A stretch of 64,000 nt of DNA from Dactylosporangium sucinum (GTDB lineage Bacteria > Actinomycetota > Actinomycetes > Mycobacteriales > Micromonosporaceae): contig NZ_BMPI01000029.1 of assembly GCF_014647515.1 (NCBI RefSeq), positions 69,228 to 133,227 of the forward strand, in the 5' to 3' direction. The notes under the pieces were generated by a model. That model did not search any database and was not told where the DNA came from. It saw nothing but the letters and a program-made list of their open reading frames with translations. Made by a program: the position numbers and the translations under genes. Positions 33,051 through 41,808 of the stretch are shown here, piece after piece (the stretch's first letter is position 1; each line of letters starts with the position of its first letter).

Positions 33051-33608
33051 CTTCTGGAAGATCGCCCGCATGTGCGTCTCGACGGTCCGCTCGGTGACCA
33101 CGAGCCGCGCGGCGAGCGCCGCGTTGGACCAGCCCTCGGCGACCAGGCCGAGCACCTCCCGCTCGCGGGCGGTGAGCGCGGCGAGCCCGTCGTCGCGCAG
33201 CAGGGCTCCGACCAGCGCCGGGTCGAGCGCGGAGCCGCCCGCGCCGACCCGGCGCACCGCGTCGAGGAAGTCGTCGACGCGCAGCACCCGGTCCTTCAGC
33301 AGGTACCCGAACGCGCCCGTCGGCACCAGCTCCACCGCGTGCTGCCGGACGACGTGCTGGGACAGCAGCAGGATCGGCAGCGCCGGGTGCTCGGCGCGCA
33401 GCTGCCGGGCGGCCCGGGCGCCGTCGTCGGTCATCTGCGGCGGCATCCGGACGTCGACCACGATGAGGTCGGGCCGCTCGGCCCGCACGGCGTCGACGAG
33501 CGCGCCGGCGTCGCCGACCGCGGCCGCGATCTCGTGCCCGGCCTCGGTCAGCAGCCGGGTCAGGCCCTCGCGGAACAGCACCGAGTCCTCGGCGACGACG
33601 ATGCGCAC
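32982..33608 (-). CDS. LuxR-type response regulator
   Basis: This 208-residue regulator has a receiver domain (VVAEDSVLFREGLTRLL; phosphoacceptor in LIVVDVRMPPQ; Lys in GYLLKDRV) and a C-terminal helix-turn-helix (TAREREVLGLVAEGWSNAALA). GTG 33608 follows the kinase stop by 2 bp. It pairs with the kinase encoded immediately upstream. Its 3' end overlaps the convergent MMPL gene by 69 bp. Confidence 0.9.
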   Translation of the reverse strand: MRIVVAEDSVLFREGLTRLLTEAGHEIAAAVGDAGALVDAVRAERPDLIVVDVRMPPQMTDDGARAARQLRAEHPALPILLLSQHVVRQHAVELVPTGAFGYLLKDRVLRVDDFLDAVRRVGAGGSALDPALVGALLRDDGLAALTAREREVLGLVAEGWSNAALAARLVVTERTVETHMRAIFQKLGLVDSDDTHRRVLAVLAYLTR

Positions 33609-33610
33609 GG

Positions 33611-35584
33611 CTACACCTCGGCCCGCACGACGGTGCCCGCCCCGGCCGGGCTGACGATCTCGATGCGGCCGCCGAGCGCCGCGACCCGGTCGCCGAGCGC
33701 GGTCAGCCCGAACCCGGCCACCGCCCCGCCGCGCCCGTCGTCGTCGACCTGGACGTGCAGTCGCGTGGCTTCCTGGCGCACCGAGACACCGATGCGCGTC
33801 GCCCCGGCGTGCTTGAGCGCGTTGGCGAGGCACTCGGCGATCACGTAGTACGCCGTGGTGGCGGCCGCCTCGCTCACGTCGGCGCCGTCGACCCGCAGGT
33901 CGACCGGCACGGGGGAGTCGCGCACCAGGTCGCCGACCGCCGCGGCGAGGCCCTCGTCGAGCCGGCTCGGCCGCATGCCGTGGGCGATGCGGCGCAGCTC
34001 GGCGACCGTCGCCTCGAGGGCGGCCACCGCCGCGTCCAGCTCGGCCTGGATCGGCCCGTCCGCCGCCAGCGTCCGCTGCACCGACCGCAGCCGCATGCCG
34101 ACGGCGAGGATCCGCTGCTGCGCCCCGTCGTGCAGGTCGCGCTCCAGCCGCTGCCGCTCCTCGGTGACCGCCTCCACCAGCCGCGCGCGGCTGGTCCGCG
34201 CGTCCTGCAGCGCCTGCCGCAGCTCGACGCGCAGCCGGCTCACCTCGATCGGCAGCCGCGCCTCCACGGCGAGCTCGCGGGCCTGCCGCCGCCGGCGCGC
34301 GGTCGACCGGCCCAGCACGAGCGCGCCGACGTCGGCGTCCCGCGCCGCCAGCGGCAGCAGATGCTCCGGTGGTACCGCCACCGGCGCGCCGGCCAGGTCG
34401 ACGTACCCGTCGGCGCCGGGCAGCCGCAGCAGCACCCGCAGCCCCGGGTCGCCGAGACCGGCCCGCAGCGCCGCCTCGACCTCCTCCGGCTGGGCCCGCC
34501 CGTCCCGCACCGCGCCGACGAACCGCCGGACCGACGCCACCATGACGGTCCGCTCCCGGTCGAGCAGGCGCCCGGCCGCGCCGTGCACCCGCCGGTGCAG
34601 CGGCAGCAGCGCCAGCGCGGTGACGAACGCGGCCGCCGTGATGCCGACCCGGTCGTCGGCCCGCGCGCTCACCTGCGCGACGCCGAGCACGACGAGCGCG
34701 AACACCCCGGCCGACACGATCGACGTGACGAGCCAGGACACGGTCTCGTTGAGCAGCCGGTCGACGTCGAGCAGGTCGTGGCGCAGGATCGCGATCGCCA
34801 CGGTCGCCGGCACCAGGAGCACCATCGCGGCGAGGAACCCGGAGTACGCGACCTCGATCGGGGCGCCGGCGAACTCGGCGGCCCAGCCGGCGGCGAGCAG
34901 CACCGGCACCGAGATCGCGCCGAGCATCAGCCACCGCAGCTGCACCCGGGTGAGGTCGTCGCCGCTGCGGTACCGCGTGACGAGCGCGGCGACCGCCGAG
35001 CCCAGCACCGCGAGCAGCGCGAGCCCGGCGACGACGTCGAGCACCCGGAACGCCGGGATCCCGAGCGGCAGCGGCGCCGAGCCGGGCAGCGGCCCGCCCC
35101 GGTCCTGGTACGCCGTCGGCTCCAGCCCGATCACGACGATGACGAGCGCGGCCGCCCCGAGGAAGCACCACGGCACCGCCCGCCACAGCCGGCTCGGCAG
35201 CCGGCCGTTCGGGAACACCAGGCACAGCCCGACGAACCCGGCGAAGTTGAACACCCAGCCCCCGCCGCCGAGGAACGCGCCGGCGTGCGAGCCGGGCAGC
35301 GGGTGCGCCGTCGCGTAGGTCCCGCCCCAGTCCTCAAGCGCCCAGGTGAGGGCCGGCGCGGCACCCAGCCCGACGAGCGCCGGCCCGGCCGGGCTGTCCG
35401 GCCGCCGCCAGGCCACCAGCAGGCCGAGCAGGACGGTCGGGGTCAGCGCGACCAGCGCGGGCACCGCCGCGACCGCCGCGTCCGGCGCGCGACCGGCGTA
35501 CGCGACGGCGAACAGCAGGGCCACGCCCGCGAGGTACGCGAGCACGGCCGGCCCGAGCCAGCGCCTGACGGTCACGCCGACCAT
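33611..35584 (-). CDS. Membrane sensor histidine kinase, long form
   Basis: This is a 657-residue kinase. About ten hydrophobic segments occupy the first ~330 residues, followed by a GAF-like region (VRRFVGAVRDGRAQPEEVE onward) and a coiled stretch (LRVELRQALQDARTSRARLVE). Then come the HisKA_3 phosphoacceptor helix RQRLERDLHDGAQQRILAVG and an HATPase_c domain (ECLANALKHAGATRIGV; GFGLTALGDRVAALGGR). ATG 35584 is preferred to 35608 because the extra residues are purely basic and unconserved. Ligand and target are unknown. Confidence 0.87.
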   Translation of the reverse strand: MVGVTVRRWLGPAVLAYLAGVALLFAVAYAGRAPDAAVAAVPALVALTPTVLLGLLVAWRRPDSPAGPALVGLGAAPALTWALEDWGGTYATAHPLPGSHAGAFLGGGGWVFNFAGFVGLCLVFPNGRLPSRLWRAVPWCFLGAAALVIVVIGLEPTAYQDRGGPLPGSAPLPLGIPAFRVLDVVAGLALLAVLGSAVAALVTRYRSGDDLTRVQLRWLMLGAISVPVLLAAGWAAEFAGAPIEVAYSGFLAAMVLLVPATVAIAILRHDLLDVDRLLNETVSWLVTSIVSAGVFALVVLGVAQVSARADDRVGITAAAFVTALALLPLHRRVHGAAGRLLDRERTVMVASVRRFVGAVRDGRAQPEEVEAALRAGLGDPGLRVLLRLPGADGYVDLAGAPVAVPPEHLLPLAARDADVGALVLGRSTARRRRQARELAVEARLPIEVSRLRVELRQALQDARTSRARLVEAVTEERQRLERDLHDGAQQRILAVGMRLRSVQRTLAADGPIQAELDAAVAALEATVAELRRIAHGMRPSRLDEGLAAAVGDLVRDSPVPVDLRVDGADVSEAAATTAYYVIAECLANALKHAGATRIGVSVRQEATRLHVQVDDDGRGGAVAGFGLTALGDRVAALGGRIEIVSPAGAGTVVRAEV

Positions 35585-35687
35585 GCTGCCGGACCGGGCC
35601 CGCCGCACGCATCAGTGCCAGCACACAGACCCGGGACCGGCGCTGGCACGGATGGCGGGCGACCGGCCGGCGCCCACGCTGTACCGC

Positions 35688-36005
35688 ATGGAACTCATCC
35701 TCATGGTGCTCGTGCCGTTCCCGGTCGGCTTCTTCGTCCGCAGCCGGCTGGCGGCCTTCGTCACGTACATCGCCGTGCACGGCTTCGTGTTCACGGCCCA
35801 GACCCTGAACCTGCTGGTGGAGTGGGTGGGCGGCTCGGCCGAGGCGTTCGGCCCGTATCCGAGGGCGTCGAGCGGCGACGTCCTCGCCTACCTGGTGGTC
35901 AACGCGGTGATCTTCGGCGCCGGGCTGGGCCTGGTGTGGCTGGGCGGCCGCCTGGCCGCCCGCCGCCGCGCGAAGGCCGCCGGCCCGGTCGCGCTGGAGG
36001 CCTGA
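35688..36005 (+). CDS. Small membrane protein of unknown function
   Basis: This 105-residue protein has three likely membrane helices (start LILMVLVPFPVGFFV, then YIAVHGFVFTAQTLNLLV, then YLVVNAVIFGAGLGLVWLGG) and a basic C-terminus RLAARRRAKA. It is divergent from the long histidine kinase gene. The family is not recognised. Confidence 0.6.
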   Translation: MELILMVLVPFPVGFFVRSRLAAFVTYIAVHGFVFTAQTLNLLVEWVGGSAEAFGPYPRASSGDVLAYLVVNAVIFGAGLGLVWLGGRLAARRRAKAAGPVALEA

Positions 36006-36054
36006 GCCGGGCGTCCGGCTCGAAGCCGGCTGTTGACCGGGGTGACGGTGGCGT

Positions 36055-36186
36055 TCACTCGTCGCCCCGCAACAGCGGCGCGCCGTGACCGAAGCACGCG
36101 ATCCCGGCGCCGGTCCCGGCCAGCCGCCGGAACGACGCGCGGACCGCAAACCGGCCGGTCTCGGCGGCGCCCGGGGGAGGCTAGGC
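36055..36186 (-). pseudogene. C-terminal remnant of a metallo-beta-lactamase-fold hydrolase
   Basis: On the minus strand a 43-codon stretch ends in RASFRRLAGTGAGIACFGHG then APLLRGDE and stop. The core ACFGHGAPL matches the end of MBL-fold hydrolases, where 'acfGHGdPl' carries a metal-site histidine. An in-frame TAG lies just upstream, and no N-terminal part is present nearby. It fills most of the 188-bp gap before the frameshifted kinase-like gene. Confidence 0.45.
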
Positions 36187-36193
36187 TCGCCCG

Positions 36194-36951
36194 GTGGATG
36201 CGCGTTCGCGTGCCGTTCGGGCGCTTCGAGAACATGCGCCCGAGTTGGCCCGGGCTGAGGTCCGGGAGCTCGGCCGTGGCCTGGACAACACCGCATTTCT
36301 CGCCGGTGATCTGGTGCTCCGCGTCGCGGAAGGGCTACGGTGCTGCAGGAGTCCGCCCTTCTCGCCGTCGTCGGACCGCACGTTTCGTTGCCCGTTCCCG
36401 TGGTGCGCTTCGCCGATCCCGGCATCGGCGTGCTGGCCTATCCGATGCTCCCCGGGCGCCCGCTGCTGGGCCGGGCCGCGCCCGCCGGGGCGGGCCGGCG
36501 CATAGGGCGCTTCCTGCGCGAACTGCACGCCGTCGAGACCACCGCGGTGCCGGAAGAGGACGCCCGTCCGGTCGATTGGCTGGCGGACCTCGAAGGGCCG
36601 GAGGAACTGCTCGCAGTACTGCTGCGAACCATCCCTGAGCCGGCACAACGGCGGGTGCTCGCGCACGCCGATCTCGGGGCGGAACACATTCTGGAACACG
36701 ACGGGGAAATCACCGGGGTCATTGACTGGACCGACGCCGCGATCACCGACCCCGCGCTCGACTTCGCGCGGCTCTATCGCGACTTCGGGCCCGGCTTGCT
36801 CGCCGAAGTACTCGACGCATACGGTGACCAACGGCCCGGAATGGACCGGATCGCGTTCTTCGCACGCTGTGCGGCGCTCGAAGATCTCGCCTACGGGGGT
36901 GCGCATGCCCAGGCGGCCCGGCGCAGTCTCGAATGGCTCTTCACGCTATGA
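36194..36951 (+). pseudogene. Frameshifted aminoglycoside-phosphotransferase (APH)-family gene
   Basis: The first 46 codons from GTG 36194 read as an APH N-terminus (APELARAEVRELGRGLDNTAF then LVLRVAEG). The frame is lost at the G run 36332-36334, and the protein continues in the +2 frame (TVLQESALLAVVGPHVSLPV) to the stop at 36949-36951. Restoring one G gives ~252 residues with the catalytic loop HADLGAEHIL and the metal-binding VIDWTDAAITDPALDFARL. The DNA as given cannot make the full protein. A sequencing error in the homopolymer is possible. These small-molecule kinases often act on sugars, amino alcohols or antibiotics. Confidence 0.75.
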
Positions 36952-36980
36952 TCCTCGTCAATACCGAAGGGGGACGATCA

Positions 36981-37373
36981 GTGGCGGAGAGCGGACTGGA
37001 CGAGGCGCTCGCGGAGCATCTCGCGGCGCTGGACCGGAAGGACCTCGAGGCGTATGCGGCGACGCTCGCCGACGAGGTGGTGCTCATCCTGCCCGACGGG
37101 CAGGTGCTGGCCGGGAAGCCGGCGGTCGTCGAGCTGCACCGGCAGCTGTTCGCCGACGGCAGCTGGACGCAGGAGCGCACCGTGCGCACGGTGACGACGG
37201 TCGGCAGCACCGGGTGGGTCCTCATCGAGTACCGCTTCTTCACCGTCGACGCCGACGGGCGGATCGTCTCCGACACCAACGCCTACTTCACGCTGACGTA
37301 CGCGCACGTCGACGGTCGCTGGCTGGTCGTGGCCGACCAGAACACCCGAAAGGCGCCAGCAGCAGCGCAGTGA
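36981..37373 (+). CDS. SnoaL-like/NTF2-fold protein
   Basis: This 130-residue alpha+beta barrel protein has the common pattern DEALAEHLAALDRKDLEAYA, then LADEVVLILPDGQVLAGKPA, then VDGRWLVVADQNTRK. Proteins of this fold are ketosteroid-isomerase-like enzymes or small-molecule binders. GTG 36981 is favoured by AAGGGGGA 7-14 nt upstream. ATG 36948 overlaps the stop of the APH-like gene and would add 11 unconserved residues. The function is unassigned. Confidence 0.7.
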   Translation: MAESGLDEALAEHLAALDRKDLEAYAATLADEVVLILPDGQVLAGKPAVVELHRQLFADGSWTQERTVRTVTTVGSTGWVLIEYRFFTVDADGRIVSDTNAYFTLTYAHVDGRWLVVADQNTRKAPAAAQ

Positions 37374-37504
37374 GCAGGATCAGCGCGCCGAACGACCCGA
37401 TCAGCGTCCGCGGATCAGACAACCTCGGCTCGGCGAGCCTGCTGGTTTGCCGGCAGGACCGCCGGGCAGGAGACCACGGACGCCCGGAGTCGGGAGGTGC
37501 GGCT

Positions 37505-39178
37505 ATGCGCGTCGTGGTGAACCTTACGCGCTGCCAGGGCTACGCGCAGTGCGCCTTCCTCGCGCCGGAGGTGTTCCGGATGCGCGGCGCCGAGGCGTTG
37601 ATGTACGACCCGGGGCCCGACGACGCGCAGCGGGAGCGGGTGCTGCGCGCGGCGGCAGCCTGCCCGGTGCAGGCCATCCTGGTCGACCACGTCGACGACA
37701 AGAAGGCCGCCGTGGAGTCCGCGACGACCGGACCGGCCGTGTCCGCGAGGACGGCCGCACCCTCGCCGCCGGCCGGGTGGCCGCGAACCGCCGGGCACGA
37801 CGCGGCGATCGAGGCGCTGCGCCGGCACGGCCGGATCGTGATCGTGGGCGCGTCGCTCGCCGGTCTGGCCGCCGCGGCGACCCTGCGCCGGGAGGGCTTC
37901 ACCGGCTCCCTGACGATGATCGGCGACGAGCCGCACCGCCCCTACGACCGGCCGCCGCTGTCCAAGCAGGTCCTCGGCGGATGGGTGCCCGCCGGCCACA
38001 CCGAGCTGCCCCGCGCCGACGCGCTGGACATTCGCTGGCTGCTCGGCGTGCCCGCCACCCGGCTGGACCCGGCGGGCAAGCGGGTACACCTCGGCGACGG
38101 TGGCAGGATCAACTACGACCGCCTGCTGATCGCCACCGGCACCCGGGCCCGGCCCTGGTTCAACCCGGACGAGGCAGCCCTCGACGGCGTGTTCGTGCTG
38201 CGGACCCGGGACGACGCCGCCGGGCTGGAGCACCGGCTGGCCGACCGGCCCCGCCGGGTGCTGATCATCGGTGGCGGCTTCACCGGCTCCGAGGTCGCCT
38301 CGGCCTGCCGGGACCGGGACCTGGCAGTCACCCTCGTCGAGCGCGGACCCGCACCCCTGGTCGGAGCGTTGGGCGGGGTGATCGGCGCGGTGGCCGCCGA
38401 CCTGCACCGTGAGCACGGCGTCGACCTGCGCTGCGGGGTCACCGTCACCCGTCTGGAGGGCGACACCGCCGGGCGGCTGCGTCGCGCGCACCTGTCCGAC
38501 GGCAGCACCGTGGACGCGGAGGTGGCCGTCGTGGCGCTGGGCGCGGTCCGCAACACCGAATGGCTGTACGACTGCGGCCTGGCCGTCGGCGACTGGGGCG
38601 TCGGCTGCGACGCCGGTTGCCGGGCCTTCGACGCGGCCGGCGTGGTCACCGACGACGTCTTCGTCGCGGGGGACGTGGCGCGCTTCCCGCATCCGCTGTA
38701 CGACTACCAGTTCCTGGCCCTCGAACACTGGGGCAACGCCGTCGCCCAGGCCCAGGTCGCCGCGCACAACATGGTCAGCGTCCCGGCCGAGCGCTGGCCG
38801 CACCTGGCCGTCCCGGTGTTCTGGTCGGCGCAGTTCGACACCAACATCAAGTCCGTCGGGGTACCGACCCTCGCCGACCAGGTCGTCATCGCCCAGGGCT
38901 CGGTCGCCCAGCGCCGGTTCGTGGCCGCCTACGGCTACCGGGGCCGCCTCACCGCCGCGGTCGGGTTCAACCAGGCCAAGTGGCTGGAGTCCTACCAGGG
39001 CCTGATCGAGGCCGGCGCACCGTTCCCGCCCGAGCTTCGCGGGGTCGACGAGCCGGCCGACGGCCAGCCGGTCGCGGCGCAGCTGCCCGACGACCGCACC
39101 CGCACCCGCCACGCCACCGTCGCGGTGACCGGCCACGACCCCAGCGAGCGCCGAGCCGAGCTGCTCCACCACCACTGA
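37505..39178 (+). CDS. Ferredoxin - FAD-dependent ferredoxin reductase fusion
   Basis: This is a 557-residue two-domain electron-transfer protein. Residues 1-65 are a small actinobacterial 3Fe-4S ferredoxin (cysteines in RCQGYAQC and AACPVQAI, the C-x5-C...C-P pattern). After an Ala/Pro linker, residues ~115-510 are an NAD(P)H:ferredoxin reductase of the putidaredoxin-reductase type: FAD motif IVIVGASLAGLAAAATLRR, RPYDRPPLSKQVL, NAD motif VLIIGGGFTGSEVASACRD, and VFVAGDVARFPHPLY. It lies 50 bp before a P450 gene and should carry electrons from NAD(P)H to that P450 in one chain. GGGAGG precedes ATG 37505. Confidence 0.88.
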   Translation: MRVVVNLTRCQGYAQCAFLAPEVFRMRGAEALMYDPGPDDAQRERVLRAAAACPVQAILVDHVDDKKAAVESATTGPAVSARTAAPSPPAGWPRTAGHDAAIEALRRHGRIVIVGASLAGLAAAATLRREGFTGSLTMIGDEPHRPYDRPPLSKQVLGGWVPAGHTELPRADALDIRWLLGVPATRLDPAGKRVHLGDGGRINYDRLLIATGTRARPWFNPDEAALDGVFVLRTRDDAAGLEHRLADRPRRVLIIGGGFTGSEVASACRDRDLAVTLVERGPAPLVGALGGVIGAVAADLHREHGVDLRCGVTVTRLEGDTAGRLRRAHLSDGSTVDAEVAVVALGAVRNTEWLYDCGLAVGDWGVGCDAGCRAFDAAGVVTDDVFVAGDVARFPHPLYDYQFLALEHWGNAVAQAQVAAHNMVSVPAERWPHLAVPVFWSAQFDTNIKSVGVPTLADQVVIAQGSVAQRRFVAAYGYRGRLTAAVGFNQAKWLESYQGLIEAGAPFPPELRGVDEPADGQPVAAQLPDDRTRTRHATVAVTGHDPSERRAELLHHH

Positions 39179-39228
39179 CGTGCCGGCCGGCGGCCCGCCG
39201 GCGTCGCAACACCCAGGAAGTAACCGCC

Positions 39229-40488
39229 ATGGCACAGGCCAGCATCTTCGAGCAGATCCTCGACCCCGCCAACCGGGCCGACCCCTACCCGCTGTACGCC
39301 GAGCTGCGCAAGACTCCGGTGGCGCGCCAGCCCGACGGCAGTTACGTCGTCAGCACCTACGACGAGATCGTCGCGCTGTTGCACGACCGCAGGGTGAGCT
39401 CCGACCCCCGCAGCCGGCCCGAACTGGCCGGCGCCGCGCGCAGCCTGCCGCTGCCCTTCATCTCCCGCGACCCGCCCGAGCACGACCGGCTGCGGGACCT
39501 GGCCACCCAGCCGTTCGGGCCGCCCTGCACCCCCGGCCGCGTGGAGGGCATGCGCCCCTGGCTGACCGAGACCACCGACGAGCTGATCGACAACCTCGCC
39601 GGCCGGCACCGCATCGACATCGTCGACGACTTCGCCTACCCGCTGCCGGTCACCGCGATCTGCCGGCTGCTCGGCGTCCCCCGCGAAGACCAGCCGCGCT
39701 TCCACCGCTGGGCCGACGCGCAGGTCGAGACCGCCGACCCGACCACCGGCACGTTCGCCGAGCGCCAGCACCGGCGGGACCGGATCAGCGCCGAGCTCGG
39801 CGCATACCTCGACGGGCTGGCCGCCGCCGACGCCCGCCAGCCCGGCGACGACCTGATCTCCGGGCTGCTCACCGACACCGGCCCATACGCGCCGATGGCC
39901 CGCGCCGACCTGCTCAGCACCTGCGCGCTGCTGCTGGTCGCCGGCCACGAGACCACCGTCAACCTCATCGCCAACGGCATGCTCACCCTGCTGCGCCACC
40001 CCGGCGTCCTCGACCGGCTGCGCCGCGAACCCGACGTCATCGTCGCGCTGGTCGAGGAGCTGCTGCGCTACGAGCCGCCGGTGCAACTCCTGAGCAGCCG
40101 CAGCGCCCTCGCGGACATCGACATCGCCGGCACCACCATCCCCCGGGGCTCACCGGTCACGCTGATGCTCGCCGCCGGCAGCCGTGATCCCGGCCGCTTC
40201 CCCGACCCGGACCGCTTCGACCCCGACCGCGCCGACAACGTGCATCTCGGCTTCGGCAGCGGCATCCACTACTGCTACGGCGCCCCGCTCGCCCGGGTCG
40301 AGACACAGGTCGCCCTGCCCGCGCTCGCGCACCGGCTGGTGAACCCCCGCCTCGTCGCCGATCCGCCGCCGTACCGGCCCAACCCGACGCTGCGCGGCCC
40401 CCGCCACCTGCTCGTCGACATCGACGGCGTCGCCCCGGCGACCGGCGCCGCGGCCCGCGAACGCGTCCTGCGACCGGCACCCGGATAG
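39229..40488 (+). CDS. Cytochrome P450
   Basis: This 419-residue soluble class-I P450 has the oxygen-binding I-helix LLVAGHETTVNL, the E-x-x-R of the K helix in EELLRYEPP, and the heme-binding loop FGSGIHYCYGAPLARVE with the thiolate Cys at about residue 349. RDPPEHDRLRDL is the usual B'-C region. It pairs with the upstream ferredoxin/reductase fusion. The substrate is unknown; the downstream epoxide hydrolase hints that it might make an epoxide. Confidence 0.92.
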   Translation: MAQASIFEQILDPANRADPYPLYAELRKTPVARQPDGSYVVSTYDEIVALLHDRRVSSDPRSRPELAGAARSLPLPFISRDPPEHDRLRDLATQPFGPPCTPGRVEGMRPWLTETTDELIDNLAGRHRIDIVDDFAYPLPVTAICRLLGVPREDQPRFHRWADAQVETADPTTGTFAERQHRRDRISAELGAYLDGLAAADARQPGDDLISGLLTDTGPYAPMARADLLSTCALLLVAGHETTVNLIANGMLTLLRHPGVLDRLRREPDVIVALVEELLRYEPPVQLLSSRSALADIDIAGTTIPRGSPVTLMLAAGSRDPGRFPDPDRFDPDRADNVHLGFGSGIHYCYGAPLARVETQVALPALAHRLVNPRLVADPPPYRPNPTLRGPRHLLVDIDGVAPATGAAARERVLRPAPG

Positions 40489-40551
40489 ACCGGCGGGTGA
40501 GCGGTCCGCAACGAACCGGCGGCGGCGCCCGCCGGGGCCTACGGTGGCGGC

Positions 40552-41700
40552 GTGGAGGAGTTCACCGTGAACGTCCCCGACGAGGCACTCGGCGAACTGC
40601 GGCGGCGGCTGTCCCTGGCCCGCTGGCCCGAGGCGGCGACGGCGCCGGACTGGAGCCAGGGCGTGCCCGCCGGCTGGCTGCGGGAGCTGTGCGAGTACTG
40701 GGCCGACGGCTACGACTGGCGCCGCTTCGAGCACCGGATCAACTCCGTGCCGCAGTTCGTCACCGAGGTGGACGGGCTCGACATCCACCTGCTCCACGTC
40801 CGGTCGCCGCACCCGGAGGCGCTCCCGCTGGTGCTGACGCACGGCTGGCCCGGCTCGGTCGTGGAGTTCCTCGACGTCCTCGGCCCGCTCACCGACCCGG
40901 TCGCGCACGGCGGCGACGCGGCCGACGCCTTCCACGTGGTGTGCCCGTCGCTGCCCGGGTTCGCGTTCAGCGGCAAGCCGGTCGAGCCGGGCTGGGGACC
41001 GCGCCGCATCGCCGCGGCGTGGGCCGTGCTGATGAGCCGGCTCGGGTATGACCGCTTCGGCGCGCAGGGCGGCGACTGGGGTGCGGCGGTGACGACCGAA
41101 CTGGCGGCGCAGTGTCCCGACCGGGTCGTCGGCATCCACCTCAACTTCGCGCCGGGGGCCGTCCCACCCTCCGCGGCGGACACCGCCGAGGAGTTGACCG
41201 ACTTCGAGCGCGACAGCCTCGCCGACCTGGCGTACCACCGGGAATGGGGCACCGGCTACGCCGTGGAGCAGGCGACCCGCCCGCAGACGATCGGCTACGC
41301 GCTGGTCGACTCGCCGGTCGGCCAGTGCGCCTGGATCGCCGAGAAGTTCTGGGCGTGGACCGACCACGCCGGCGACCCGCTCACCGCCCTGACCCGTGAC
41401 CAGATTCTCGACGACGTCAGCGTCTACTGGCACACCGGGACCGGCGCCTCCTCGGCGCGCATCTACTGGGAGGACGGGTTCGCGCGCCGCGGCTGGCGGC
41501 AGGTGCCGCAGCTGAGCGTGCCGGTCGGTGTCTCGGTGTTCCCGAAGGAGATCGCGCGGCCCTCGCGGCGCTGGTGCGAGCGGCTGTTCGCCGACCTGCG
41601 CTTCTACGAACAGCTCGACCGGGGCGGCCACTTCGCCGCGTTCGAGCAGCCGGAGCTGTTCGTCGACCAGCTGCGCCGCGCGTTCCGGGTGATGCATTGA
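40552..41700 (+). CDS. Epoxide hydrolase (EHN-type alpha/beta hydrolase)
   Basis: This 382-residue protein begins with the epoxide-hydrolase N-terminal region (ELRRRLSLARWPEAA; then YDWRRFEHRINSVPQF). It continues into an alpha/beta-hydrolase core with the oxyanion segment LTHGWPGSVVEFLDVLGPL, the nucleophile elbow AQGGDWGAAVTTELA with catalytic Asp, and the catalytic His in LDRGGHFAAFEQPEL. It would open an epoxide to a diol. GTG 40552 lies 63 bp after the P450 gene; co-transcription is likely. Confidence 0.87.
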   Translation: MEEFTVNVPDEALGELRRRLSLARWPEAATAPDWSQGVPAGWLRELCEYWADGYDWRRFEHRINSVPQFVTEVDGLDIHLLHVRSPHPEALPLVLTHGWPGSVVEFLDVLGPLTDPVAHGGDAADAFHVVCPSLPGFAFSGKPVEPGWGPRRIAAAWAVLMSRLGYDRFGAQGGDWGAAVTTELAAQCPDRVVGIHLNFAPGAVPPSAADTAEELTDFERDSLADLAYHREWGTGYAVEQATRPQTIGYALVDSPVGQCAWIAEKFWAWTDHAGDPLTALTRDQILDDVSVYWHTGTGASSARIYWEDGFARRGWRQVPQLSVPVGVSVFPKEIARPSRRWCERLFADLRFYEQLDRGGHFAAFEQPELFVDQLRRAFRVMH

Positions 41701-41808
41701 AGCACCTGGACGAGACCCGCTGGAGCGACGACGACCTCTTCGACGACGGCCTGACCGCCATCCTCGCCTACCGCTGAGGGAGCCCCGCGACGGGATCCGC
41801 GGCGCCGG

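Noticed and set aside
41697..41777. 26-residue frame after the epoxide hydrolase (TTG overlapping its stop; KHLDETRWSDDDLFDDGLTA).
   Set aside because: It reads like real protein and is coupled by overlap, but it is too short, has no ribosome binding site and matches no family I know; it could be the end of a lost gene. Not strong enough to list.
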